Shown here: positions 46,170-54,340 of the stretch, piece by piece | Layout of the letters: every line of letters starts with the position of its first letter | Position numbering within the stretch: the stretch's first letter is position 1 | Origin: Pseudomonadota bacterium | GTDB lineage: Bacteria; Desulfobacterota; Desulfovibrionia; Desulfovibrionales; Desulfomicrobiaceae | Assembly: GCA_023393525.1 (NCBI GenBank) | Contig: JAEWKZ010000124.1 | Coordinates: 62,001 to 126,000 of the forward strand | Reading direction: 5' to 3' | DNA length: 64,000 bases | Notes under the pieces: model-generated | What the model was told of the DNA's origin: nothing | The model's database searches: none | What the model saw: the letters and a program-made list of their open reading frames with translations, nothing else | Program-made: the position numbers and the translations under genes

Positions 46170-47083
46170 ATGGGTCCCTCCTTGGCGGGAGCTGTGGCGA
46201 GAATAGTATCGATGTCCTGCGCACGACAAGGGTCGATGCGAAACTCGTCCCGCCAGGGCGGCAGGACGAAAAATGAATGTCCGGGCCAGGAAAGAGCGGT
46301 CGCATGCAAAAGAAGCCCGCCCCCATGGCCATAGCGGGGATCGCCGACAATGGCGTGGCCGCAGTCGGCCAGATGGACCCGGATCTGATGGGTGCGTCCC
46401 GTGCCGAGCACGACCAGCAGCAGGCTCCGCCCGGCCCTGGAAAGCACTGGATGAACATGGGACACGGCCCGCTTGCCCTGCCCGGAGACCACCTGCTCGC
46501 CGCTTCCGGTTTGGGTCTTGGCCAGCTCCGAAACAACCGTCCGCCAGCCGGAGAAGGGCCATTCTCCCTCCACCCAGCACAGATAGGCCTTGGTCAGCCC
46601 GGGCCACGAAGCATGCATGGCGCGCAAAAAATCGTGGGTCTTGGCGCAGAGCAGGAGCCCGGAGGTATCACGGTCCAGACGATGAACCGGAACCGGCACG
46701 AAGGCTCCCGCGTGACGGCGCTTCAAGCGGTCATGCACGGAATCGGTCCAACCCGTGCCCCCGTGCGCCGGAAGCCCCGACGGCTTGTCGACGACAAGCA
46801 TCTCCCCGTTTTCAAACACCACGTCAATCCCGGGCAGAGGACTTGCGGGCTCTTGCCTGCGCTGCGCATCGACCGGAGGGATGCGCACCTTCTGTCCGGT
46901 CAGCACGCGATCGAAGGGCTTGCACCGGCGTCCGTCCACGCGCACCTGACCGGTGCGCACCAGGCGCATGAAGAGGCCCGTCGGAAGACTGCCCAGCCGG
47001 GCCTCCAGAAAGGAGACGAGCTTGCGGCCGTTTTCCTCGCGCCCGACTTCCACCACCTGAACCGATGTCCTTTCCGACTGCAT
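46166..47083 (-). CDS. RluA family pseudouridine synthase with S4 domain
   Basis: 305 residues. An S4-like RNA-binding segment lies at about 15-75 (FLEARLGSLPTGLFMRLVRTGQVRVDGRR), followed by the catalytic domain with PVHRLDRDTSGLLLCAKT (catalytic Asp about 149) and the later GTGRTHQIRVHLADCGHAIVGDPRYG. Relatives modify 23S rRNA (RluC/RluD type), but the exact site cannot be assigned. The ATG at 47083 has GGAGG four bases upstream; a 30-codon extension was rejected. It overlaps the GT39 gene by four bases and is divergent from the methyltransferase gene 76 bases away. Confidence 0.9.
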   Translation of the reverse strand: MQSERTSVQVVEVGREENGRKLVSFLEARLGSLPTGLFMRLVRTGQVRVDGRRCKPFDRVLTGQKVRIPPVDAQRRQEPASPLPGIDVVFENGEMLVVDKPSGLPAHGGTGWTDSVHDRLKRRHAGAFVPVPVHRLDRDTSGLLLCAKTHDFLRAMHASWPGLTKAYLCWVEGEWPFSGWRTVVSELAKTQTGSGEQVVSGQGKRAVSHVHPVLSRAGRSLLLVVLGTGRTHQIRVHLADCGHAIVGDPRYGHGGGLLLHATALSWPGHSFFVLPPWRDEFRIDPCRAQDIDTILATAPAKEGPI

Positions 47084-47159
47084 GGCCCCTCCGCTTTGAC
47101 AGGCCCTTTCTTGATGGCTACAGGGGCTCTTGTCAAATAGAGCCCTTAAACCACCCCCT

Positions 47160-48404
47160 ATGAAAAATACCACTCGCTCTTTCAGGCTGGTGTGCGCAAA
47201 GGATCAGATCCAGGATGTGGAAGCCCTGCTCCAGGCCGAAGGATTCCGCTTCGAACCGCAACCCTGCTTCGACCTGGCCCGGACCCTGACCGCCGAACCC
47301 GTGCCGCTGGGGCGGAGCATCGCGGCCAGATTCGGCTACGTCTACATCCAGGACAAATCCTCCATGCTCCCGCCCCTGGCCCTGGCTCCGCAGTCCGGAG
47401 ACCGGGTGCTGGATTTCTGCGCCAGTCCAGGCAGCAAGACCGGCATCCTCTCCCAGCTTGTCGGTCCCGCCGGACTGGTTCTGGCCAATGAACCCAGCCC
47501 GGACCGCCTGGCCACCCTGCGCGTGAACATGCGCCATCTCGGCTGCTACAACGTGGCCACCTGCAAATATGAAGGCCAGTCCCTGCCCCTTCAAGACGAC
47601 TCGTGGCCGCACATCCTGCTCGACGCGCCCTGCAGCGGCTGGGGCACGGTGGACAAGAACCCCAAGGCCGCCCAGATGTGGGCCGGGGAAAAAACGGCGC
47701 CGCTGGAAGCCCTGCAACGGGAACTTTTGACCAAGGCCGCGGGGCTTCTTGCCCCGGGAGGGCGACTCCTTTATTCGACCTGCACCACGAATGTGCGCGA
47801 AAACGAGGATCAGATCCGTTTTGCCATGGATCACCTGGGTCTTGTGCCTGAACCCTTGACGGAATTCCCCGGCTTCAGGTTCGCCCCGTCCCTGCCCGGA
47901 TGCCTGCTGGTGGACGGAGAAGGCAGCCTCGCGCAGGGATTTTTCCTGGCCGCGCTGGGCAAGCCGGGTCAGCGGGAAAAGAGCCCGCATGCGCCGAAAG
48001 CCGAGTTGCCCGGCGAGCGTGTTTCACGCCAGGAGTTTTCGACCCGCACCGGACTGGACACGGACTGGCTCCCGGAGCACAGTTTTTTGCGCGTGGGCGG
48101 CCGCATCTATCTTATTATGGAACAGGCGGCAAAGCTTCCGGCCAAGCTCCGCTGGCAAGGCTTTGCCGTGGGCAAGAGCGCCGGGGATTCCATCCTGGCC
48201 GACGCCACGCTGCGCATGTTCGTGCCGCCACGGCCGGACGGAAAAAGCCTGGTTCTCGAGCAGGCGAGCACGATCCGCGAACTCCTGTCCGGGCAGAGCC
48301 TGCCCTGGTCCGGGCCGGGAAAGCGCCTCGCGTTTTATTTCAGGGGACTTCCCTTGGGGTTTTTGACGATCAAGGGCAATCGATGCCTGTGGTCGGACCG
48401 ATAA
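47160..48404 (+). CDS. NOL1/NOP2/Sun family rRNA/tRNA m5C methyltransferase
   Basis: 414 residues. SAM-binding LDFCASPGSKTGILSQLVG (about 86-104), the release Cys in LLDAPCSGWGTVDKNP (about 157) and the nucleophile Cys in LLYSTCTTNVRENE (about 210) define an active RNA (cytosine-5) methyltransferase. An N-terminal RsmF/Trm4-like part and a C-terminal PUA-like domain (about 290-414) place it nearer RsmF than RsmB. The ATG at 47160 has no clear Shine-Dalgarno; a GTG or other start ten codons earlier was not preferred because homology begins near KNTTRSF. Divergent from the RluA gene, which is also an rRNA-modification enzyme. Confidence 0.87.
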   Translation: MKNTTRSFRLVCAKDQIQDVEALLQAEGFRFEPQPCFDLARTLTAEPVPLGRSIAARFGYVYIQDKSSMLPPLALAPQSGDRVLDFCASPGSKTGILSQLVGPAGLVLANEPSPDRLATLRVNMRHLGCYNVATCKYEGQSLPLQDDSWPHILLDAPCSGWGTVDKNPKAAQMWAGEKTAPLEALQRELLTKAAGLLAPGGRLLYSTCTTNVRENEDQIRFAMDHLGLVPEPLTEFPGFRFAPSLPGCLLVDGEGSLAQGFFLAALGKPGQREKSPHAPKAELPGERVSRQEFSTRTGLDTDWLPEHSFLRVGGRIYLIMEQAAKLPAKLRWQGFAVGKSAGDSILADATLRMFVPPRPDGKSLVLEQASTIRELLSGQSLPWSGPGKRLAFYFRGLPLGFLTIKGNRCLWSDR

Positions 48405-48422
48405 CATAAACAGGAGAGCATC

Positions 48423-49184
48423 ATGATCGGATACCTGCGCAAGGCGGCCCGCCTCTTTCATCCGGGATCCAAACGAACCATCATCCTGCCGCTGGATCAT
48501 GGACTTTCCGAAGGGAACATCCCCGGCCTGGAAGATCTGGGGAGTCTGCTTCGCGGGGTGCAGCACCTGCCCACCCAGGGCGTGATCCTGCACAAGGGCA
48601 TGGTCATGGCCCACGCCGGAGAGATCCGGCTGGACCAGTCCCTCATCGTGCACCTCTCCGCCGGCACCCGGCACGGCCTGCCCTCGTACAACAAGGCCCT
48701 GGTCTGCTCCGTGCAGGAAGCCTTGCGCCTGGGCGCGGACATGGTCTCCATGCACATCAACATCGGCAACGACCTTGAGGACCGCATGCTCTCGGATCTT
48801 GGCGCATGCGTGGAAGAGGCGCACCAGCTGGGCCTGCCGCTGCTGGCCATGATCTACGCCCGAGGCGGCCAGATCGTGAACGAGAACGACCCGTCCCTGG
48901 TGGCGCACAGCATCCGCATCGGCGCGGAACTTGGCGCGGACGTGGTCAAGGTGCCCTATTGCGGCAACAACCAGAGCTTCGGCCGGGCCATCGCGGCCTG
49001 CCCGGTGCCGGTGGTCATGAGCGGGGGACCGCGCAGCGGCGATTTCAAATCCTTCCTGCGCTCGGTGCGCGAAACCCTGGATGCCGGAGTGGCCGGGATG
49101 TGCATCGGACGCAACGTCTTCCAGCAGGAAAACCCTGCCAAGGCCCTGGAAGAAATCTGCAACCTGGTGCATGGAAAAGGATAG
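48423..49184 (+). CDS. DhnA-type class I aldolase (candidate ADH synthase / FBP aldolase)
   Basis: 253 residues, DeoC/LacD-FbaB superfamily TIM barrel. Features are the N-terminal RTIILPLDHGLSEGNIPGLED (Asp-His pair), VSMHINIGNDLEDRML, LAMIYARGGQI, the Schiff-base Lys in ADVVKVPYCGN (about residue 180) and the phosphate loop VMSGGPRSGDFKSFL. Archaeal-type members act either as fructose-bisphosphate aldolase or as ADH synthase, making the aromatic precursor 2-amino-3,7-dideoxyheptulosonate. Sulfate reducers are reported to use the latter route. The two cannot be told apart here. GGAG lies eight bases before the ATG. It follows the methyltransferase gene by 18 bases. Confidence 0.85.
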   Translation: MIGYLRKAARLFHPGSKRTIILPLDHGLSEGNIPGLEDLGSLLRGVQHLPTQGVILHKGMVMAHAGEIRLDQSLIVHLSAGTRHGLPSYNKALVCSVQEALRLGADMVSMHINIGNDLEDRMLSDLGACVEEAHQLGLPLLAMIYARGGQIVNENDPSLVAHSIRIGAELGADVVKVPYCGNNQSFGRAIAACPVPVVMSGGPRSGDFKSFLRSVRETLDAGVAGMCIGRNVFQQENPAKALEEICNLVHGKG

Positions 49185-49187
49185 GCT

Positions 49188-49913
49188 TTACGTGGTGGGT
49201 TCGGTCTTCCAGGCCATGAGCGGAGTCTGGGCCCGAGGCGCGGTCAATTCGACGCGCACCGCCGTGAAGGCTCCCATCCAGGGCACGACAGGGGTTGTGT
49301 TCAGGTAGCGGATGACCGGAGCTGGATTCCAGGTGCAGGGGGGGCCGCTCAGGATGGAGCGGGCCTCCAGGCTTCCCGGGCATAGATTTTTTTGGATCAA
49401 TCCCCGCATCTCGGGCCAGGTGAACCAACGCGCCCCGGACAGGCTGGATTTCTTTTTCTCAAGCCGCACGGACAGCCCGTACAAGGACCAGCGGTTCAAG
49501 AAACCGATCACAAGGCCCTTGCGCGCCACGCGAACCGCCTCGCGCAGCGCCAAGGCGGGATCATCCACGAATTCAAGCACGGTCACAAGCGATACGTAGT
49601 CGAACTCGCGGTCTTCGAAAGGCAGGTGTTCGGCGCTCCCCAGATGCAGATCGGCGCGGTGTCCCATCTTTTCCCGGGCCAGGGCGAGCATGTGGGGACT
49701 TTTGTCCATGGCCGTCAGATCAAATCCGCAGGACCAGAAAAACTCCAGAAACATGCCCGTGCCGCAGCCGACGTCAAGCAGCTTCTGCTTGCGCCTGGGC
49801 CAGGGGGCGATGACGCTCTGCAGCAGTTTTATCTCCTGCCGCAGAGCGAAGCTTCCGCGCGAACTTCTGGCCCACATGTCATAGCGGGCGGCGCTGTCGC
49901 GATCCCAGGACAT
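49188..49913 (-). CDS. Class I SAM-dependent methyltransferase
   Basis: 241 residues, UbiE/Methyltransf_11 type. SAM motif LLDVGCGTGMFLEFF (about 45-59), acidic end of beta-2 in LTAMDKSPHML, motif AEHLPFEDREFDYVSLVTVLEFVDD and the post-motif AVRVARKGLVIGFLNR. The C-terminal half (WFTWPEMRGLIQ) is common in bacterial small-molecule methyltransferases. Its ATG overlaps the ilvD stop as TGATG, so translation is coupled to ilvD. Substrate unknown. The long upstream-extended frame differs only by a TTG codon. Confidence 0.85.
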   Translation of the reverse strand: MSWDRDSAARYDMWARSSRGSFALRQEIKLLQSVIAPWPRRKQKLLDVGCGTGMFLEFFWSCGFDLTAMDKSPHMLALAREKMGHRADLHLGSAEHLPFEDREFDYVSLVTVLEFVDDPALALREAVRVARKGLVIGFLNRWSLYGLSVRLEKKKSSLSGARWFTWPEMRGLIQKNLCPGSLEARSILSGPPCTWNPAPVIRYLNTTPVVPWMGAFTAVRVELTAPRAQTPLMAWKTEPTT

Positions 49914-51583
49914 CAAATTCGTGTCACCGCGCCTTTGGCCGCCGACGAAGCCATGCGGCTGTAGCGGCGCAGGATGGAAGAACGGATTTCCTTGGGATAG
50001 GGCTTCCAGGTCTGGCGGCGTTTTTCAAGTTCCACCTCGTCCACAAGAAGTTCCAGGCTGCGGCCCGGAATGTCGATCCTGATCAGGTCCCCTTCCCGCA
50101 CCAGTCCGATGATTCCGCCTTCGGCCGCCTCCGGGCTGATATGCCCGATGGCCGCCCCGCGCGTGCCGCCGCTGAAACGGCCGTCCGTCAGCAGCGCCAC
50201 TTCGCCGCCAAGACCAAGTCCGGAGATGGCCGAGGTCGGGGTGAGCATCTCGCGCATGCCGGGGCCGCCCACCGGGCCTTCGTTGCGGATGACGACAACG
50301 TCGCCGGCCTTGATCTTTTTGCCCATGATCGCGGTCACGGCCTCTTCCTCGCTCTCGAAGACCCTGGCCGTGCCCGTGCGCTGCATCATCTCGGGCGCCA
50401 CGGCGGATTGCTTCACCACCGCGCCGTCCAGGGCCAGGTTGCCCTTCAGGATGGCGATGCCGCCTTCCTTGGAATACGGCTCGGCCACGGTGCGGATGAC
50501 TTCGGGGCGCAGGATGCGGGGCTTCAAGGCGGCAAGATTCTCTCCCAGAGTCCGCCCGGTCACGGTCATGACCTCAAGGTCGATGCGCCCGCTCGCGGCC
50601 AGCTCGTTCATGACGGCCGGGATGCCGCCCGCCTCGTGCAGGTCCGCGATGTGGTGCGGTCCGGCCGGGGAGAGCCTGCACAGGTTGGGGGTCTTGCGGC
50701 TGATCTCGTCGAAAATGTCCAGGGTCAGATCAAGCTCGGCCTCGCGGAAAATCGCGGGCAGGTGCAGAACCGTGTTGGTGGAACAGCCCAGCGCCATGTC
50801 CACGGTCACGCCGTTGGCCACGCTTTTTTCGGTCACGATGTCGCGCGGGCGGATGTTCTTCTCGACCAGACTCATGACCTGCATGCCGGCGTCCTTGGCC
50901 AGACGGATGCGCGCGCTGGTCGGGGCGGGAATGGTGCCGTTGCCGGGCAGGGACAGGCCCAGCGCCTCGGACAGGCAGTTCATGGAATTGGCCGTGAACA
51001 TGCCGGCGCAGGACCCGCATCCGGGACAGGCGCATTCTTCCATGCGCTCAAGCTCCGCCTCGGTCATGCTCCCGATTTTGACCTTGCCCACGCCTTCGAA
51101 AACGGTGATGACGTCAACGGTGTTTCCTTCGAACTTGCCCGGCAGCATGGGCCCGCCGCTGATCATGATGGAGGGGATGTTGAGGCGCAGCATGGCCATG
51201 AGCATCCCGGGCACGATCTTGTCGCAGTTGGGGATGAAGACGAGACCATCGAAGGGCACGGCCGTGGCGGAAATCTCGATGGAGTCGGCGATGAGCTCGC
51301 GGCTGGGCAGGCTCATCTTCATGCCTTCATGATTCATGGCCAGCCCGTCGCACACGCCGATGGTCGGAAACTCCATGGGCGTGCCTCCGGCCATGCGCAC
51401 CCCGTCCTTGACGGCCCGGGCGATGATATCGAGATGCATGTGTCCCGGCACGATCTCGTTGGCCGAATTGACCACGCCGATAAGCGGGCGCTTCATTTCC
51501 TCCCGGGTCATGCCGAGGGCGAAAAGCAGGGAGCGGTGCGGGGCCTTTTCCAAACCTTTGATCATCTTATCGCTACGATTCAT
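49913..51583 (-). CDS. ilvD: Dihydroxy-acid dehydratase
   Basis: 556 residues; Fe-S enzyme of branched-chain amino-acid synthesis. Cluster ligands are in FIPNCDKIVPGM (about residue 119) and CACPGCGSCAGMFTANSMNCL (about 187-207, given in two parts: CACPGCGSC and AGMFTANSMNCL), with early CDGLAMNHEGM. The C-terminus contains GPVGGPGMREML and LLTDGRFSGGTRG. Length is standard. GAGG lies eight bases before the ATG. It follows ftsX by 19 bases, unusual company for an amino-acid gene, and overlaps the downstream methyltransferase gene. Confidence 0.96.
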   Translation of the reverse strand: MNRSDKMIKGLEKAPHRSLLFALGMTREEMKRPLIGVVNSANEIVPGHMHLDIIARAVKDGVRMAGGTPMEFPTIGVCDGLAMNHEGMKMSLPSRELIADSIEISATAVPFDGLVFIPNCDKIVPGMLMAMLRLNIPSIMISGGPMLPGKFEGNTVDVITVFEGVGKVKIGSMTEAELERMEECACPGCGSCAGMFTANSMNCLSEALGLSLPGNGTIPAPTSARIRLAKDAGMQVMSLVEKNIRPRDIVTEKSVANGVTVDMALGCSTNTVLHLPAIFREAELDLTLDIFDEISRKTPNLCRLSPAGPHHIADLHEAGGIPAVMNELAASGRIDLEVMTVTGRTLGENLAALKPRILRPEVIRTVAEPYSKEGGIAILKGNLALDGAVVKQSAVAPEMMQRTGTARVFESEEEAVTAIMGKKIKAGDVVVIRNEGPVGGPGMREMLTPTSAISGLGLGGEVALLTDGRFSGGTRGAAIGHISPEAAEGGIIGLVREGDLIRIDIPGRSLELLVDEVELEKRRQTWKPYPKEIRSSILRRYSRMASSAAKGAVTRI

Positions 51584-51602
51584 GGGAAAATCCTCAAATA
51601 GT

Positions 51603-52475
51603 TCAGTTACGGAAAGCGACGAGGGAGCTCAACACTCCGACACAGGACAAAACCGCCAGAATGGCCAGAATGTGCAGCTGCGGCAGAAAGGAGATGGTGA
51701 TCCACAGGGGCGGAACATTGAACATGTCTTCGATGCCGTGATGCAACAGCTTCAGGAGCACCAGGGCCAAAGTCGCTCCCAAGAGCCCCTGGAACGCCCC
51801 CCCCACGAGCAGGGGAAACTGGATATAGGCGCGGCTTGCACCGACAAAGCGCAGAATCTCCAGCTCGTCGCGCCGGGCCAGCAGGGCCAGTTTGATGGTG
51901 TTGCCCACCACCAACGCCACCACCGCAAGCAGAAAACCCGTCACCGGCCAGAAAGCCATCTTGGTCAATCCTACCCAGGAGGTCAACAGATCGACCTGCA
52001 ACGGGTTGAACGCCACCTTTTCGACCTTGGGCAGCCCTTCCAGCCTCTTGACCATGGCCGCCGCCCATTTCTTGCCTTCTTTCTGGGGCAGCTCGCATTC
52101 CACCAGCGCCGTGGGCGGAAGGGGACTTCGACCCTTCATCCATTCCAGATCGACCTTGTTCTGAAACGATTCCGCCAGCACCCCGAGCGCCTGGTCCGGC
52201 GTGTAGGTCCGCACATTCACCACGCCCTCCATGGAGGACAGGCCGGCCCAGGCTTCCTTGAGCTCAGCGGCGACGGCATCCTCTTTCCAGTAGACCTGGA
52301 ACTGAACATTGCCCTGGCGACTGCCGATCTGCAGGTCGAGATTGTGTACGAGCATGAGAAACGCCCCGCCCAGAAAGGAAACCAGCGTGATGGCGGCGAT
52401 GGTCATGCACAGGGACCAGGGAGCCCGGAACAGGTCGCGCACGCCCTGGGCGATGAGTCGAAAAAAAATGCTCAT
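51603..52475 (-). CDS. ftsX: Cell division ABC permease FtsX
   Basis: 290 residues. Topology is one N-terminal helix (about 20-45), a periplasmic domain (about 46-165, with VYWKEDAVAAELKEAW and PPTALVECELP), and three C-terminal helices with the cytoplasmic loop ARRDELEILRFVGASRAYIQFP. It is shorter than E. coli FtsX because the N-terminal cytosolic extension is lacking. It works with FtsE to control septal murein hydrolases. Its start overlaps the ftsE stop by four bases. No EnvC-type activator is adjacent. Confidence 0.92.
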   Translation of the reverse strand: MSIFFRLIAQGVRDLFRAPWSLCMTIAAITLVSFLGGAFLMLVHNLDLQIGSRQGNVQFQVYWKEDAVAAELKEAWAGLSSMEGVVNVRTYTPDQALGVLAESFQNKVDLEWMKGRSPLPPTALVECELPQKEGKKWAAAMVKRLEGLPKVEKVAFNPLQVDLLTSWVGLTKMAFWPVTGFLLAVVALVVGNTIKLALLARRDELEILRFVGASRAYIQFPLLVGGAFQGLLGATLALVLLKLLHHGIEDMFNVPPLWITISFLPQLHILAILAVLSCVGVLSSLVAFRN

Positions 52476-53152
52476 GACCGGCCTCCCGCTTCGACGCAGC
52501 CTTCGCGCATGGTCCCGTCCTCCAGGGTCACGATGCGCGCCCCGGCCATGCGTTCCATGATTTCGCGGTTGTGGGTGGCGATCATGATCGAGGTCCCGAA
52601 TTTGTGGAATTGCTGAAAAATATCCATCATGCGCATGGACAGCTCATGATCGAGGTTGCCCGTTGGCTCGTCGGCCAGAAGCAGCTTGGGCTTGACCACC
52701 ACGGCCCTGGCCACGGCCACGCGCTGCTGCTCGCCCCCGGAAAGCTCCTCGCACAGGGCCCCGGTCTTGTGATCCAGATGCAGGCTCCTGAGCACGGCCC
52801 GGACGCGCTTCTCGATGATGTGCCTCCCGATGCCGCGCACCACCAGGGGCAGGGCCACATTGGCGAAAACAGTCTGGTTGGTCAGAATCTTGAAGTCCTG
52901 GAAGACCACGCTCACGTCTCGGCGCAGCAGGTGTTTACGGCTTTCGGGCAACGTGTTCAGATCATAGCCGGCCACATCGGCCTTGCCGCGCTGCACGGGC
53001 AGGGCGCCGTGGAGGATGCGCATGAACGTCGTCTTCCCGGCTCCGGAAGGTCCGCACAAAAAGACGAATTCGCCCTGTTTCATGCAAAAATTGATATCCT
53101 TCAGCGCCAGCTGCCTGCCAAAGGAGTAGGAGAGCTTGGAAATGCTGATCAT
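52472..53152 (-). CDS. ftsE: Cell division ATP-binding protein FtsE
   Basis: 226 residues. Walker A GPSGAGKTTFMRIL (about 35-48), Q-loop VVFQDFKILTNQTVFANV, signature LSGGEQQRVAVARAV, Walker B LLLADEPTGNLD, H-loop MIATHNREIMERM. The DFKILTNQTVFANVALPL segment is characteristic of FtsE. Its start overlaps the stop of the response regulator-TPR gene by four bases, and it overlaps ftsX by four, so it is translationally coupled on both sides. Confidence 0.94.
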   Translation of the reverse strand: MISISKLSYSFGRQLALKDINFCMKQGEFVFLCGPSGAGKTTFMRILHGALPVQRGKADVAGYDLNTLPESRKHLLRRDVSVVFQDFKILTNQTVFANVALPLVVRGIGRHIIEKRVRAVLRSLHLDHKTGALCEELSGGEQQRVAVARAVVVKPKLLLADEPTGNLDHELSMRMMDIFQQFHKFGTSIMIATHNREIMERMAGARIVTLEDGTMREGCVEAGGRS

Positions 53153-54339
53153 GCTGCGTCCCCGGATTTCTCGGCTTCGCCGGTTTTGTGTTCAAGAGTG
53201 CTTTGGATTTGCGTCAGCAGGGCCTTGGCTTTTTCGAAGCCGGGATCATTGCCCAAGGCGTGGGCCAGAAGCGACTTGGCCTTGCCGTACTGCTTCCGGT
53301 TCACGTAAGCCACGGCGGCGTTGAACAGAATCTTGGGATTGTCGGGTTCCTTGGCCAGGGCGGCCCGGTAGATTTCGATGGCTCGGGCCAATTCCCCCTT
53401 GCGGCGATAGGCCACGGCCATGTTGTTCAAGGTGTCGCAGGTCAGGGAAGAAAAAATGTACGACCCGAAATCGCGCTGAACCTCGTCGACCATGTCCAGA
53501 TCGACATAGGCGTTCCAGATGTCCTGCTTGATCTGGTCGTTCTTGCGGTCGATGTTGAGGGCCGTCATGAAATTCTTCCTGGCTGCGTGCAGATCTTCCT
53601 TGTGCAGATTGATGGAGCCGCGCAGAATGTGATATTCGGTGTTGTTCGGACTGATGGAGACCGCCTTGTCGGCGGCGGCCTGGGCTTGATCCCATTTCCC
53701 CTGCCAGGACTGGATCTTGGCCATGGTCACCCAGCCTTTGGCGAAAAGCGGATTCTGGGAAAGAATGTGGCAGAGCATTTCTTCAGCCCTGGAATAATCG
53801 CAGAGCTGCATCAGGATGCGTATGTGCTCCAGTCGTATTTTCTGGGCCTGGGCAGGATAGAGAAGCTCGAAACGGCGCAACAGGTCCACGGCCTTGTCCT
53901 CTTCCTTCGCAGCGCACAGAGTCTGTATCTCCGTCTTGAGCAGTTCGAATTCCTGCTCGAAACTGCCGTCGAAAACCGTGTTCAAGGCTTCGGAGAGCGC
54001 CTTGATGGTCACGGGCTTGACCAGGTACGCCGAGGCTCCCGTGTCCGAAGCCAGGGCCACGTCCTCGACCTCGGATTTCGAGGTCAGAAAAATAAAGGGG
54101 ATGTAGGGAGAGTCCTGCCGGGATCGAACCGCGCGCAACAGGCCAAGACCGTTCATCTTGGGCATGTTCCAGTCTGAAATGATCAGACCCGGCGCAGCGA
54201 CGCGTAATTTCTCGAGAGCCGCCTCTCCGTTCTCCGCTTCCAGAAAAGAGGAAAAACCCAAGGCCCGCAAAAGGTTGATCACCGTTTCACGCGCCGAGAG
54301 AATATCTTCAACCACCATCACGGTGATATTCTTGTCCAT
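53149..54339 (-). CDS. Response regulator receiver with TPR repeats
   Basis: 396 residues. Receiver domain at 1-125 with acidic pair ED 11-12, phospho-acceptor Asp 56 (LIISDWNMPKMNG), Thr in FLTSK and Lys in YLVKPV, so CheY-like signalling should work. Residues about 130-390 are TPR repeats (for example WVTMAKIQSWQGKWDQAQAAADKAV and LNNMAVAYRRKGELARAIEIYRAAL, each read in parts), an output for protein contacts, not DNA binding. The ATG at 54339 was chosen because AGGA lies upstream and it begins the receiver. It starts one base after the kinase stop and overlaps ftsE by four bases, giving a cotranslated kinase-regulator-ftsEX unit. Confidence 0.88.
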   Translation of the reverse strand: MDKNITVMVVEDILSARETVINLLRALGFSSFLEAENGEAALEKLRVAAPGLIISDWNMPKMNGLGLLRAVRSRQDSPYIPFIFLTSKSEVEDVALASDTGASAYLVKPVTIKALSEALNTVFDGSFEQEFELLKTEIQTLCAAKEEDKAVDLLRRFELLYPAQAQKIRLEHIRILMQLCDYSRAEEMLCHILSQNPLFAKGWVTMAKIQSWQGKWDQAQAAADKAVSISPNNTEYHILRGSINLHKEDLHAARKNFMTALNIDRKNDQIKQDIWNAYVDLDMVDEVQRDFGSYIFSSLTCDTLNNMAVAYRRKGELARAIEIYRAALAKEPDNPKILFNAAVAYVNRKQYGKAKSLLAHALGNDPGFEKAKALLTQIQSTLEHKTGEAEKSGDAA

Positions 54340-54340
54340 T

